64,000 bases of DNA from Draconibacterium mangrovi. GTDB lineage: Bacteria > Bacteroidota > Bacteroidia > Bacteroidales > Prolixibacteraceae. Below are positions 9,840 to 18,647 of this stretch, in pieces (within the stretch, counting starts at the first letter, position 1; the number at the start of each line of letters is the position of its first letter). A model generated the notes under the pieces. The model was not told the origin of the DNA. It ran no database searches and was given only the letters and a program-made list of their open reading frames with translations. Location: the NCBI RefSeq assembly GCF_010586825.1, contig NZ_JAAAGB010000009.1, positions 124,001-188,000 of the forward strand, given 5' to 3'. Made by a program: the position numbers and the translations under genes.

Positions 9840-12800
9840 TTAAAAATCAATTTGTACTCCAAACATTACTGTTTTGGATTGCGGATAAGTACTGTAATCT
9901 TCACCCATAGTAAGATTCGAAGCACCATGCAAACTAACTTCAGGATCGAAGCCTGAGTAGTTAGTGAACGTAATAAAGTTGTTCAGCGAGGAGTACAAGT
10001 ATAGGCGGTCAGCAAATTTCACCATACTTTTTGGGAAAGTATATCCAAGCACAATGTTCTTTATTTTCAGATATGAGCCATCTTCGATGTAATAGTCATT
10101 GAAAACGATCTGGCGGTTGGTACTGGCCAGCGGAAGTTCATTGCTTGGATTTTCAGGAGTCCATCGGTTCACCATTTCTGCATAAACATTTTGCCCTCCG
10201 GTAGGCAGGGTTAATTGTGTTTTATCAAAATTCAGGATATCGTTTCCAACCGACCATTGCATAAATATGCTGAGCTTGAAATTTTTATATGAAAAATTAT
10301 TATTCATACCTCCAATAAAATCGGGTAAAGCATTTCCAATAACCTGTCTGTCGGCATTATCTACCACGCCATCTGGCGCTCCGGTGTATTTGCCGTCGTC
10401 AGGATTATCATCTTCACTTGAAACATCCTTATATTTTCTTCTACCCGGTCCTACCTGACTAATTGTTTGGTTTAAGGTTTCTCCTTCCTGAATGATACCA
10501 TCAAATTGCCATCCGTAGAAAGCACCGATGGATTCTCCTACAAATATTCGTCTCGACCAAGGATCGATTTTTAAGTGTCCCTGGTCTACACCGACATCTT
10601 TATACAGAACACCTGCAAGACTAAGAACCTTATTCCGGTTAAGAGATAGGTTAAAATCTGTATCCCATTTTAGCTCTCCTTTCAGGATATCACCTCTTAT
10701 CTCCAGTTCGAAACCCTGGTTTTGCATGCTTCCAATATTGTTTAAGTAGGTAGTAAAACCGGTTGTGTAAGGAACCTGCTCACTGTAAAGCATTTCTGTA
10801 GTTTTCTTATAATAATAATCGAGCGTTAATCCCAATCGGTTATCAAAGAATGCAACATCTATTCCGGCATCGAACTGGGCTGTTTTTTCCCATTGAAGAT
10901 CGGCATTTGCAATTTTGTTCGGGCTAACACCAGTAGCCAACGATCCATCTCCGAACGTATAGGTTTGGGTTCCGGTTGTTGGTAATGAGTTATACAGACC
11001 AATTTCCTGATTACCTGTATAACCAAAACTTGCACGTAATTTCAGGTATGAAAACAGGTTAAGATCTTGAATAAATTGTTCTTCACTGGCACGCCAGGCT
11101 ACAGATCCGGATGGGAAAAAAGCATACTTGTTATTTTCTCCAAACCGGGAAGATCCATCAGTACGCCCCGCGATAGAAGCAAGATATTTTCCCTTGTATG
11201 AATAGTTTACACGGGCAAGATAAGATATTAGACCCCATCTTGTTTTTCCAGATTCCGGGCTATTGTACGTTTCGGCACCCTGAAGACTGTTTTCTTGCAA
11301 AATATCATTGGTAAATCCCTGAGAAGAACCGGAAACGTATTCAAAAATATTTTCCTGGAAAGTGGCTCCAACAACAGCACTAAGCGAATGATCGCCAAAT
11401 TCGTTTATATAACTTAAAGTATTCTCGTTTAACCAGTTTTGGTTTAAGTTATACCTGATGGTCCCACTTCCGTTTGATCCCTGGCCTTCGTTTGTATTGC
11501 TCGGAAGGTAGGTATCGTTTTTAACATTTGAAATATCTGCTCCTCCTTTAATCTTTGCAGTTAAGTTTGGCGTGAGTTTAAATTCTAAAAATATATCTCC
11601 GAGTATACCGTTTCGTTGTGTTTGCCGAACTACTTCATTCATTGTAGCTACCGGATTGTTAATGATAATACCATCGTTAACCAAGGTATATTCACTGGCA
11701 CTTGAACTCGGAAGGAAAGAGTACCCCTGCCCCGAATATATTGGCAGTATTGGACTAAATTGAGTGGCACCGTTTACAACACCTAATCCATCAACGTTTT
11801 GTTGATTGGAAAAAATCCTGAATGCAGAAATATGAGTACCTGCTTTAAGCCAGCTATTCATTTGGCGGGTAAGATTAATTCTGGATGAAAAGCGTTCAAA
11901 ATCTGTGCTTTTTATAATTCCGTCTTGTTTGGTATAACCACCGGTAATCGCATAACTCGTTTTTCTGTCACCACCAGTAAACGATATATTGTATTCCTGC
12001 GTAGGGGCCACCTCGAAGACTTCGTCTTGCCAATTTGTTCCTAATTCCGGATTGTTTTTTATTTCTTCCAAATCGGCTGAAGAATAAATCGGAGCACTAC
12101 CCTCATTGGTATAGGCCTCATTTTTTAATACGGCATATTGGTATGCATCCATTACATCCATCTTTTTAGTAACACTCTGAAATCCGTAATTGGCAGAGAA
12201 TGAAATTTTGTCATTTCCAACAGTACCCGATTTTGTTGTGATAAGAATTACACCATTTGCAGCTCTTGCTCCGTAAATTGATGTTGCGGATGCATCTTTT
12301 AATATTTCAATGCTTTCAATATCGTTTGGATTGATATTCGCGATACCACTAATATTTGACGAACCAGCTGCCGTTCCGGCATTTCCGCTTCCTGCTCCAG
12401 CATAAATTGGGAAACCATCAACAACATACAGCGGTTCGTTAGCACCTTGCAACGATGTTGTACCACGAACCCTAACGGCAGGTGCCGATCCGGGAACTCC
12501 AGATGACTGAGTTACCTGGACTCCCGCTGCCCGTCCGGCCAGAGCCTGATCTATCGATTGCATTTTCACGTTTTCAAGATCTTCCGTTTTAACCGATGTA
12601 ACTGATCCCGTTAAATCACTCTTTTTAATGGTTCCATAACCAATCGCTACCACTTCGTCGATTCCTATGGCGTCTTCTTCCATGGTTACATTGATCTGGG
12701 CTTGATTATCTACGGTAATTTCCTGCATTTTCATTCCTACAAACGAGAATTTCAATACCGCATCATCCGGGACTTCAGGAATTAAATACACACCATCAAT

Positions 12801-13301
12801 ATCAGTAATCGTTCCCAAAGTGGTTCCTTTAATAATTACTGTTACCCCTGGTAGTGGGCTTCCGGATCTATCTATTACTTTTCCGCTTACAGATCCTTGT
12901 TGGGGAGCTATAAAGGTCTCATCGGATAAAAGCTCCGGTGTTGCCAAAACAATTATCCGGTCCTTGATAGTGTACTCCACATCAGTACCATAAAAAATAG
13001 AGTTTAAAACATCATCAATCTTTTTATCATCAACTTCCACAGATACTACTCTGTCTGCATCAATGACTTTGCTGCTGTACATAAAGTAGAATTCGCTCTG
13101 ATCTTCGATAGCTCCAAGAACTTCTTTTACTGTTGAATTTTCAATTGACAGGCTTAGCTTTTTAGTTTGGGAATAGGTTTTGCCGGCAAAGGCAGTAACC
13201 ACTGAAATTAGGATGAGTAAGTTAGTTAGTTTCATTATCATCATAAGTTTCTTAAATCCAGGAGATATTCCATTCCTGAACGTACACGTTATATTTTTCA
13301 T
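9840..13301 (-). CDS. SusC/RagA TonB-dependent transporter with N-terminal STN signalling domain
   Basis: 1153 residues. After a signal peptide ending near TYSQ, a Secretin/TonB N-terminal (STN) domain covers about 48-120 (SIENSTVKEVLGAIEDQ). A carboxypeptidase-regulatory-like domain follows at about 135-215 (GKVIDRSGSPLPGVTVIIKG), then a TonB box, a plug with YGARAANGVILITTKSG, and the beta-barrel ending in aromatic VQIDF. The STN domain is the part that touches the FecR anti-sigma protein, and the FecR and sigma genes lie immediately upstream. The transporter should therefore both import oligosaccharides and report their arrival. The other two SusC proteins in the window have no STN domain, in line with their different regulators. 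Confidence 0.96.
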   Translation of the reverse strand: MKNITCTFRNGISPGFKKLMMIMKLTNLLILISVVTAFAGKTYSQTKKLSLSIENSTVKEVLGAIEDQSEFYFMYSSKVIDADRVVSVEVDDKKIDDVLNSIFYGTDVEYTIKDRIIVLATPELLSDETFIAPQQGSVSGKVIDRSGSPLPGVTVIIKGTTLGTITDIDGVYLIPEVPDDAVLKFSFVGMKMQEITVDNQAQINVTMEEDAIGIDEVVAIGYGTIKKSDLTGSVTSVKTEDLENVKMQSIDQALAGRAAGVQVTQSSGVPGSAPAVRVRGTTSLQGANEPLYVVDGFPIYAGAGSGNAGTAAGSSNISGIANINPNDIESIEILKDASATSIYGARAANGVILITTKSGTVGNDKISFSANYGFQSVTKKMDVMDAYQYAVLKNEAYTNEGSAPIYSSADLEEIKNNPELGTNWQDEVFEVAPTQEYNISFTGGDRKTSYAITGGYTKQDGIIKSTDFERFSSRINLTRQMNSWLKAGTHISAFRIFSNQQNVDGLGVVNGATQFSPILPIYSGQGYSFLPSSSASEYTLVNDGIIINNPVATMNEVVRQTQRNGILGDIFLEFKLTPNLTAKIKGGADISNVKNDTYLPSNTNEGQGSNGSGTIRYNLNQNWLNENTLSYINEFGDHSLSAVVGATFQENIFEYVSGSSQGFTNDILQENSLQGAETYNSPESGKTRWGLISYLARVNYSYKGKYLASIAGRTDGSSRFGENNKYAFFPSGSVAWRASEEQFIQDLNLFSYLKLRASFGYTGNQEIGLYNSLPTTGTQTYTFGDGSLATGVSPNKIANADLQWEKTAQFDAGIDVAFFDNRLGLTLDYYYKKTTEMLYSEQVPYTTGFTTYLNNIGSMQNQGFELEIRGDILKGELKWDTDFNLSLNRNKVLSLAGVLYKDVGVDQGHLKIDPWSRRIFVGESIGAFYGWQFDGIIQEGETLNQTISQVGPGRRKYKDVSSEDDNPDDGKYTGAPDGVVDNADRQVIGNALPDFIGGMNNNFSYKNFKLSIFMQWSVGNDILNFDKTQLTLPTGGQNVYAEMVNRWTPENPSNELPLASTNRQIVFNDYYIEDGSYLKIKNIVLGYTFPKSMVKFADRLYLYSSLNNFITFTNYSGFDPEVSLHGASNLTMGEDYSTYPQSKTVMFGVQIDF

Positions 13302-13308
13302 AAATTTG
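13301..13308 (+). promoter_or_regulatory. Possible -7 element for an antisense RNA
   Basis: TAAATTTG on the plus strand matches the Bacteroidota -7 consensus TAnnTTTG. No TTTG is seen at the expected -33 position, so support is partial. Transcription would start near 13314 and run opposite to the susC leader. Confidence 0.3.
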
Positions 13309-13313
13309 CGTTG

Positions 13314-13399
13314 ATTAGTTTGTAACTACCCTATACCGTCATATAGGGTTAAAAATTTAATCTCGACAGGGAAGTGTTGGCGCATTTCCCTGTTTTTTT
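13314..13399 (+). ncRNA. Candidate cis-antisense small RNA to the susC leader
   Basis: The space between the FecR and susC genes (both minus strand) contains a plus-strand intrinsic terminator: stem ACAGGGAA/TTCCCTGT (13366-13373 with 13386-13393) followed by a run of T to 13399. No plus-strand gene ends here. Just upstream is a second perfect 8-bp hairpin (13328-13335 with 13342-13349). With a -7-like box at 13301 this makes an RNA of about 85 bases, fully complementary to the susC 5' leader. Bacteroides PULs of the sigma/anti-sigma type are known to carry such antisense RNAs (DonS type) that repress susC. The exact 5' end is a guess. Confidence 0.5.
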
Positions 13400-13451
13400 A
13401 ATTTAGGTTTTCCATAGGCAAAATGTTCTTTTAGTTAGATTTAATTAGTTA

Positions 13452-14507
13452 TTATTTCTTATCTAATATTATCCTTTGTTTTGAATAAGTTCCATCCGGA
13501 TTCTTCTCTCTTTTCAGAATGGAATACTTAATCGGGCTGGCAAGTGTCATTAAGTCCAGAATCTGATAAAGAGGCTCATCAATTAAGGTTACCGTATAAT
13601 TGTAATCCATTATCGATTCTTTCACGATTATCTCCACGTTAAACATTCGGCTCAATTTATCTGCGACTTCGGTTATTGGTGTCTCCTCAAATATTGTTAC
13701 TCCATCAATCCAGGCAATAAACTTATTTACTTCACCTGTTGAGGTTTTTATTGTGCCATCACTTATATTAAAATCGGTATGTTGTCCGGGAATCATGACT
13801 CCTAATTCCTCATTGGTTTTAGCATTTTCAATTCGCACTTTGCCTTTTACTAATGTTGTCTCAATAATATTTTGGTTGTTATACGCTGATACATTAAAGG
13901 ATGTTCCCAGGACCGCCACGTTTAAAAACTCCGTTTTTACGATGAAAGGCATATCTTCTTTGTGCGTTACTTCGAAAAAGGCTTCACCGGTTAAAGTAAC
14001 CTCCCTGCTATCACCATTAAAAATCTGTGGGTATTTAATCTTACTTCCCGAATTTAAATGTATTACGGTACTATCAGAAAGCTGAACAACTGTTCTAGAT
14101 CCCATTGGAGCTATAACTTCTAAAGAATCAGTTATATTCCGAAAGTCATTTTGTGCTATTTTGTTTCGCTCAGAAATGGTGTAAGAAAAAAGTAATAGAA
14201 CCGGAATCAACAGAATCACTGCAACCCGGGAAATCAATCTAATAACCTTTGAATAATTCCACTTTTCGTTGTGTGTTTGCAAATATCTTGTGTTATCCGA
14301 TTCAATTTCATTTAGAATATTATCAAATATTGAATCTATTCTTTGATCATCAATCTCAACATTATCACATGCCGATTTCCAACACTCGATAACCTCATCT
14401 TTTGCATCTTCGCTCCATTGCTTACTTTTCACCCAACGGATTACTTCTTCCAATTCAGCAGGAGAACATTGATTATTTAAATATTTAACTATTAGCTCCT
14501 TATTCAT
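13452..14507 (-). CDS. FecR-family anti-sigma factor
   Basis: 351 residues from the ATG at 14507; a TTG three codons upstream is less likely. The N-terminal 85 residues are the cytoplasmic sigma-binding part (YLNNQCSPAELEEVIRWV). A membrane segment lies at about 90-112 (RVAVILLIPVLLLFSYTI). The periplasmic FecR domain follows at about 125-220 (GSRTVVQLSDSTVIHLNSGS, then LTGEAFFEVTH). A C-terminal DUF4974-type domain at about 270-340 contacts the STN domain of the transporter. It holds the sigma factor inactive until SusC signals that substrate is present. It lies between the sigma and susC genes, in the same direction. Confidence 0.95.
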   Translation of the reverse strand: MNKELIVKYLNNQCSPAELEEVIRWVKSKQWSEDAKDEVIECWKSACDNVEIDDQRIDSIFDNILNEIESDNTRYLQTHNEKWNYSKVIRLISRVAVILLIPVLLLFSYTISERNKIAQNDFRNITDSLEVIAPMGSRTVVQLSDSTVIHLNSGSKIKYPQIFNGDSREVTLTGEAFFEVTHKEDMPFIVKTEFLNVAVLGTSFNVSAYNNQNIIETTLVKGKVRIENAKTNEELGVMIPGQHTDFNISDGTIKTSTGEVNKFIAWIDGVTIFEETPITEVADKLSRMFNVEIIVKESIMDYNYTVTLIDEPLYQILDLMTLASPIKYSILKREKNPDGTYSKQRIILDKK

Positions 14508-14632
14508 CTTTTTCAATTGCTAAAACTCTTTCTTTTATTCAACAAGTAGATATGTACTGAATAACCATTTTATGCTTGTTTACTATGTAATACGTTTAAA
14601 CCTGTATAAGGGAGTATGCTCTGGCAAAAGAA

Positions 14633-15217
14633 TTATAAAAAAAGGTGCATAAACAGGAGGGCTGCAAACATGTTGTTTTGCATATTCGTTTTCAAATATG
14701 ACAAGGTGTTTGCCATATGTTTTTTTACTGTAGTAGCCGATATATTTAATTTTTCACCAATCTCCTGATATGTTAATCCGGATTCTCTACTTAACTTATA
14801 AATCTCTTTTTGTCGTGGAGTCAAGGCATCAATTAAATAACTAACCTGCTCTTTTAAATCATTAAATTGAATTTCATCAATCAGTTCAGGAGTCTTTTTC
14901 TCTTTTTGTAATGCAAATAGGTGCTCCAGATATTTTTTTTCATTTATACGCTTTCGGAACAAGCTGATTGTTGAATTATAAGCGATAGTAAACAAGAAGG
15001 ATTCAAATGATGAATAGGCGTCAATTGTTCTCCTTTTTTCCCATATTTTAACAAAGACTTCCTGAACGATTTCTTCCGTATCCGATTCCTGTTTTATAAA
15101 ACGGAAAACAAAACTGTACAAGCGTTTACTATAACGTTCATAAAGATTATAGAATGCAACTTTATCGTCCTGTTTAAGTCGCAATAACAGTTCAGTATTG
15201 GTTTTATTAGTTTTCAT
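14633..15217 (-). CDS. ECF RNA polymerase sigma factor
   Basis: 194 residues. Sigma region 2 lies at about 20-80 (LYERYSKRLYSFVFRFIKQ, then EEIVQEVFVKIWEKR). Region 4 lies at about 130-185 (LTPRQKEIYKLSRESGLTYQ and EIGEKLNISATTVKKHMA). No other domain is present, as usual for the Bacteroidota ECF group that pairs with FecR. It is 125 bases upstream of the FecR gene and probably transcribes the susC-susD-sulfatase genes when released. It is the first gene of the locus on the minus strand. Confidence 0.95.
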   Translation of the reverse strand: MKTNKTNTELLLRLKQDDKVAFYNLYERYSKRLYSFVFRFIKQESDTEEIVQEVFVKIWEKRRTIDAYSSFESFLFTIAYNSTISLFRKRINEKKYLEHLFALQKEKKTPELIDEIQFNDLKEQVSYLIDALTPRQKEIYKLSRESGLTYQEIGEKLNISATTVKKHMANTLSYLKTNMQNNMFAALLFMHLFL

Positions 15218-15633
15218 TCATTTAGGCACACACAAAATATGAATTTAATGTTATATAAAAAAGTGAATTTCAAAGCCTTCTCTTAACTCCTCCAAAAGAC
15301 ATGTTTCGTTGGGATCAATTCTGTTGTGAAGGATGTTATTAGTAGGTCTATTATTGACAAAGAAGAGCCTTGTTAATATGAATTCGTTCCATGTTGTAGT
15401 CAAACGCCTCATTGTTTTAGTACGGAGGATCCTCATTATGTATCCAAGTTCATATACGTGAGGTAAACAAAAGATCTAGAATTATGGAGTTGTGGAAACT
15501 GCCCTACTCTATCGTATTGATTATGTATACATTAAAAAACGATTTAAAAACGGGCAACCTACTCTAACAGGAAGTAAAATTCACAACTAATAGTAAAACC
15601 CAGGGGCACAATCCAAGATATTTTTAAAACGAC
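15218..15633. other. Gene-poor spacer between the sigma factor and the GH30 gene
   Basis: About 415 bases, rich in A and T. A 61-codon minus-strand reading frame at 15251-15436 has no recognisable family, no ribosome-site signal I trust and an odd composition, so I do not call it a gene. The promoter of the sigma operon must lie at the left end, but no clear TTTG/TAnnTTTG pair is seen. It marks the border between two PULs. Confidence 0.5.
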
Positions 15634-15670
15634 AAAAGCGCCTAAATCAAAAATTTAAGCGCTTTTATTT
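15630..15670 (-). terminator. Terminator after the GH30 gene
   Basis: Inverted repeat AAAAGCGCcTAAAT / ATTTAaGCGCTTTT (15634-15647 with 15653-15666) with one mismatch, just downstream of the stop of the minus-strand GH30 gene. It likely ends the left beta-glucan operon. Confidence 0.7.
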
Positions 15671-15699
15671 TGCAATTGTATTTATGAAAGAACCAAACT

Positions 15700-17190
15700 T
15701 TATAAAGTAATGGTCATTATCGAATGAGGTAAACTTTCAAGATCGGTTGATTTGCCATTTATCAGCAATTGGTAGTTGAATTTTTCTTCTGATCGGTTTA
15801 GTACAACAACAGCAATTGACCCATCAGGATTTACAAAAGCAGTTGCCTGCAAATCGGTGCGACTTGATGATGTTGCAATTCTACGTGCTCCTTCTTTTAC
15901 AAACTTTGAAAAATGCCCTATGTAATAGTAGCTGTTGGTATAAATTAACTCGCCGGTTTGCGTATTGGCGTGTATGGGCGCAAAACATAAGTTACCAACA
16001 TGGTTTGGACCGCCGTTTTCGTCCAGCAGGATGTTCCAGTCGGTCCATGCAACGGTTCCGCTGTTAAAATCATTCAGCATCGAGTAGCCATAACGTTCGC
16101 CCAAAGCCCAGTCGTTAACCCGGTTTATATCAAACGCTTCAACACAACCTTCTGTAAAAATGAGTTTTGTATCCGGGAAAGCATCGTTTACAAGTTTTGT
16201 GTTTTCAAACTGCATATCGCCACCGGTCCAGGGTTCGTACCAGTGAAAACCAATTCCCCAAACATACTTTGCAGCTTCCGGATCGCTTAAAATAGTGGTA
16301 GCACGCTGATAAACCTGGTCGCGGTTATGGTCCCAGGCGATTAGTTTTTTATCGCCCATTCCATTACTGTGCAAAGTCGGACCAAGATATTTCTTTATAA
16401 AATCGCGTTCCTCATCGGCAGTGTACACGCATGATTCCCAACGTTGAACAGCCATCGGTTCGTTTTGTACCGAAAGGCCCCAAACCGGAATATCGCGTTT
16501 CTCGTACTCTTCGATAAACTTTACGTAATACTCTGCCCATGCGGGTTTAAACTGTTCCAGCAGTTTTCCTCCCTGCAAAACGTTATTATTGCTTTTCATC
16601 CAGGCCGGAGGGCTCCACGGGCTAACAAATATTTTTAGTTCGCCACCTGCCGCTTCAATTGTTTCTTTAATAAACGGAATTCGGTATTGTTCGTCGTGCT
16701 GAACACTAAAAGTAGTCAGCAACGAATCGTTCTCCTCCACGTAGTTGTAAGATGCGCTTGAAAAATCGCAACTGGCAATATTTGTGCGTGAAAAGTTATA
16801 GCCAATTCCTTTTTCCTGGTCGAAAAAGGCAGTAAGGATTTCCTGACGAATATTTCGTGGCATTTTATAAAATGTTTCGGCCGAAGCATCGGTTAAAGCA
16901 GCTCCTATACCTTCGATGGTTTGAAACTTCTTTGCCGGATCAATCAGAACAAAAGGCTGTGTTTCCAAAGGCTGGCCGGCTACCTGCAGACTGAATTCAC
17001 CAATTGCATCTAAGCGAAGATTGGTATCTTTTGCGGTTACATACACGTTTACTTTTTCGGGATTTACAACTACCGGTGGCTGCTCCACTTCTTTATTCAC
17101 TTCCTTGTTCGTGCATCCGGCAATAAATAAACCCGATACAGCAACAACACCAACCACCGTTTTCAAAATATTCTTCATGATCATCTTCAT
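15700..17190 (-). CDS. GH30-family beta-glucanase/glucosylceramidase-like lipoprotein
   Basis: 496 residues. A Met at residue 5 also fits as start and gives a cleaner signal peptide. Lipobox GLFIAGC puts the lipid on Cys26. The GH30 (clan A) barrel carries the acid/base Glu244 in LSVQNEPMAVQRW and the nucleophile Glu347 in KLIFTEGCVE. FVSPWSPPAWMKSNN is also typical, and a beta-sandwich occupies the C-terminus. In Bacteroides, GH30 enzymes in SusCD loci act on beta-1,6-glucan. Exo or endo action cannot be told here. It is the last gene of the left beta-glucan locus, separated from the preceding binding-protein gene by a terminator-like hairpin, so it may be less expressed. Confidence 0.9.
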   Translation of the reverse strand: MKMIMKNILKTVVGVVAVSGLFIAGCTNKEVNKEVEQPPVVVNPEKVNVYVTAKDTNLRLDAIGEFSLQVAGQPLETQPFVLIDPAKKFQTIEGIGAALTDASAETFYKMPRNIRQEILTAFFDQEKGIGYNFSRTNIASCDFSSASYNYVEENDSLLTTFSVQHDEQYRIPFIKETIEAAGGELKIFVSPWSPPAWMKSNNNVLQGGKLLEQFKPAWAEYYVKFIEEYEKRDIPVWGLSVQNEPMAVQRWESCVYTADEERDFIKKYLGPTLHSNGMGDKKLIAWDHNRDQVYQRATTILSDPEAAKYVWGIGFHWYEPWTGGDMQFENTKLVNDAFPDTKLIFTEGCVEAFDINRVNDWALGERYGYSMLNDFNSGTVAWTDWNILLDENGGPNHVGNLCFAPIHANTQTGELIYTNSYYYIGHFSKFVKEGARRIATSSSRTDLQATAFVNPDGSIAVVVLNRSEEKFNYQLLINGKSTDLESLPHSIMTITL

Positions 17191-17233
17191 TTTCTTCGTT
17201 CAACATTCTTTTCAGAAATGCCAAAAACGTCTA

Positions 17234-17282
17234 ACAAAAAAGGCTGTGAGACCTCCCAATATGGGAAGCCCACAACCTTTTA
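17234..17282 (-). terminator. Intra-locus terminator
   Basis: Stem AAAGGcTGTG / CACAaCCTTT (17239-17248 with 17271-17280) with one mismatch. On the minus strand it is followed by T residues (17240-17236). It lies just after the binding-protein gene and before the last GH30 gene. Confidence 0.65.
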
Positions 17283-17301
17283 TATATCTACCTTTTCTCT
17301 C

Positions 17302-18636
17302 TTATTTTTTTGTAACTGTTAAAACTGCCTGATCGTTTCCTGCCGAAAGATCAACCGTAAATACATAAGTTGCACCATCTTCCAGGGTCACTCCATCAAC
17401 CAAACCAAGGTTACCACTGTCGCGGCCATTTGTACCGTCGCCAATGAATACGATGTCGCTTGTTGTTGAAATGGCGTCTCCTCCAAATTCTCCGCCCCAG
17501 CCTTTTTGGTGGAAGAATTTAAAGTTAATTCCGCCGGTACTGATATTTGTACCTCCAACTACAGTCAACTGGTATTTTTTGTCGCCAATTGGAGCCATAC
17601 ACAATGCATTGTCAGGACTCCAGCCCACAGTCTTATCAGCAAACGATGGTTTTCCAACATTCTCGCCAATCACCCAAACGGCACCTGTTCCGTCAGCATT
17701 TAAAACAGCGGGTGTGTTGCCATCCAAAGCCTCTATTCTGAAATAGTTCAACTCCAGATTAGCCGTTACACGGTATTTTCCTGTGATAGGAACAAAAGTG
17801 TAAAGCCCGGCTTCCTGCGTGGCCAGATAATCAGCATCGATCCACCAGTCGGCAATATTTCCCAAACCTTGAATACTTACCTCCTGCCCTTGCGTCAGCT
17901 CAACATCAAGTTGATAATTGTTTTTATCAACCATGTTCATGTTCTCTCCGTTAAGCAGGATTTCGAAGAATGGCCCGGCCTCGTATGTTTTGGTATTAAA
18001 TGTTACCGAGTAAGTTCCACCCACAGGGCTTACAAAGGGGATATATGTAGAAACCCCGTTTGTAACCGCACCCGCTTCCCAACCAAATACGATTTCAGTC
18101 CCTTTATCATCAACCACCGGCGTTTTAATGTAGGCCGACAAATCGGTTGACGGGAATGCTTCCGTAGCCGCATACTCATTTGCTTCGCCGGTCGGCAACA
18201 TAGGGTACGTCGCGTTTTCGCTTACCAAAATAAGGTAAGGGTATTGCGCACGCGTAATCGGCACATCAAAAGTTTCAATACTGCTATTCATTGTTGTGTT
18301 GAGCAATACAAACTTCAATGTGGCTGTACCATCAGGAATATCTTTCTCAAAAGGAATTTCTATTGTACCTGAATATTCACCATTTTCTTTTGTGCGAATT
18401 GTCGTTCTTTCCACCTCTTCTTCGCCAAAATAAAGAATGGCAGTTAGTGTCGATAGCGAAATTTCGTCGCTAACCGAAACAGTAAACGGAAGTACATCTC
18501 CGAAATGTACATCGGAGAATTGGTTCTCAATTTCCATAACGGGATTTCCCGCCGGTTCGATTTCGCTGATATCGTCGGAGCACGACAAAACAGCCAAACC
18601 CAAAATGCTTAATATGAAATATTTTAAGTTCTTCAT
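17302..18636 (-). CDS. Surface glycan-binding lipoprotein, SusE/F-like position
   Basis: 444 residues from the ATG at 18636. An ATG at 18660 would overlap the preceding GH30 gene and spoil the lipoprotein signal, which ends at Cys19 (LAVLSC). The protein looks like three to four beta-sandwich domains: an Ig-like N-terminal part (VMEIENQFSDVHFGDVLPFT), a middle part and a C-terminal part rich in Trp and Gly (FKFFHQKGWGGEFGGDAI). No catalytic motif is seen. It is flanked by two GH30 genes, so a role in holding beta-glucan at the cell surface is likely. The domain family is similar to that of the protein at 20152-21543 only in general layout. Confidence 0.75.
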   Translation of the reverse strand: MKNLKYFILSILGLAVLSCSDDISEIEPAGNPVMEIENQFSDVHFGDVLPFTVSVSDEISLSTLTAILYFGEEEVERTTIRTKENGEYSGTIEIPFEKDIPDGTATLKFVLLNTTMNSSIETFDVPITRAQYPYLILVSENATYPMLPTGEANEYAATEAFPSTDLSAYIKTPVVDDKGTEIVFGWEAGAVTNGVSTYIPFVSPVGGTYSVTFNTKTYEAGPFFEILLNGENMNMVDKNNYQLDVELTQGQEVSIQGLGNIADWWIDADYLATQEAGLYTFVPITGKYRVTANLELNYFRIEALDGNTPAVLNADGTGAVWVIGENVGKPSFADKTVGWSPDNALCMAPIGDKKYQLTVVGGTNISTGGINFKFFHQKGWGGEFGGDAISTTSDIVFIGDGTNGRDSGNLGLVDGVTLEDGATYVFTVDLSAGNDQAVLTVTKK

Positions 18637-18647
18637 TGCGTTAGTTT

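Noticed and set aside
13366-13399. Reading the hairpin between fecR and susC as a terminator for the minus-strand fecR gene
   Set aside because: The T run is on the plus strand; on the minus strand the hairpin is preceded by A and not followed by T, so it does not fit minus-strand termination.
15251-15436. 61-codon reading frame on the minus strand upstream of the ECF sigma gene region
   Set aside because: No family resemblance, no convincing start signal and position in an A/T-rich spacer; treated as chance.
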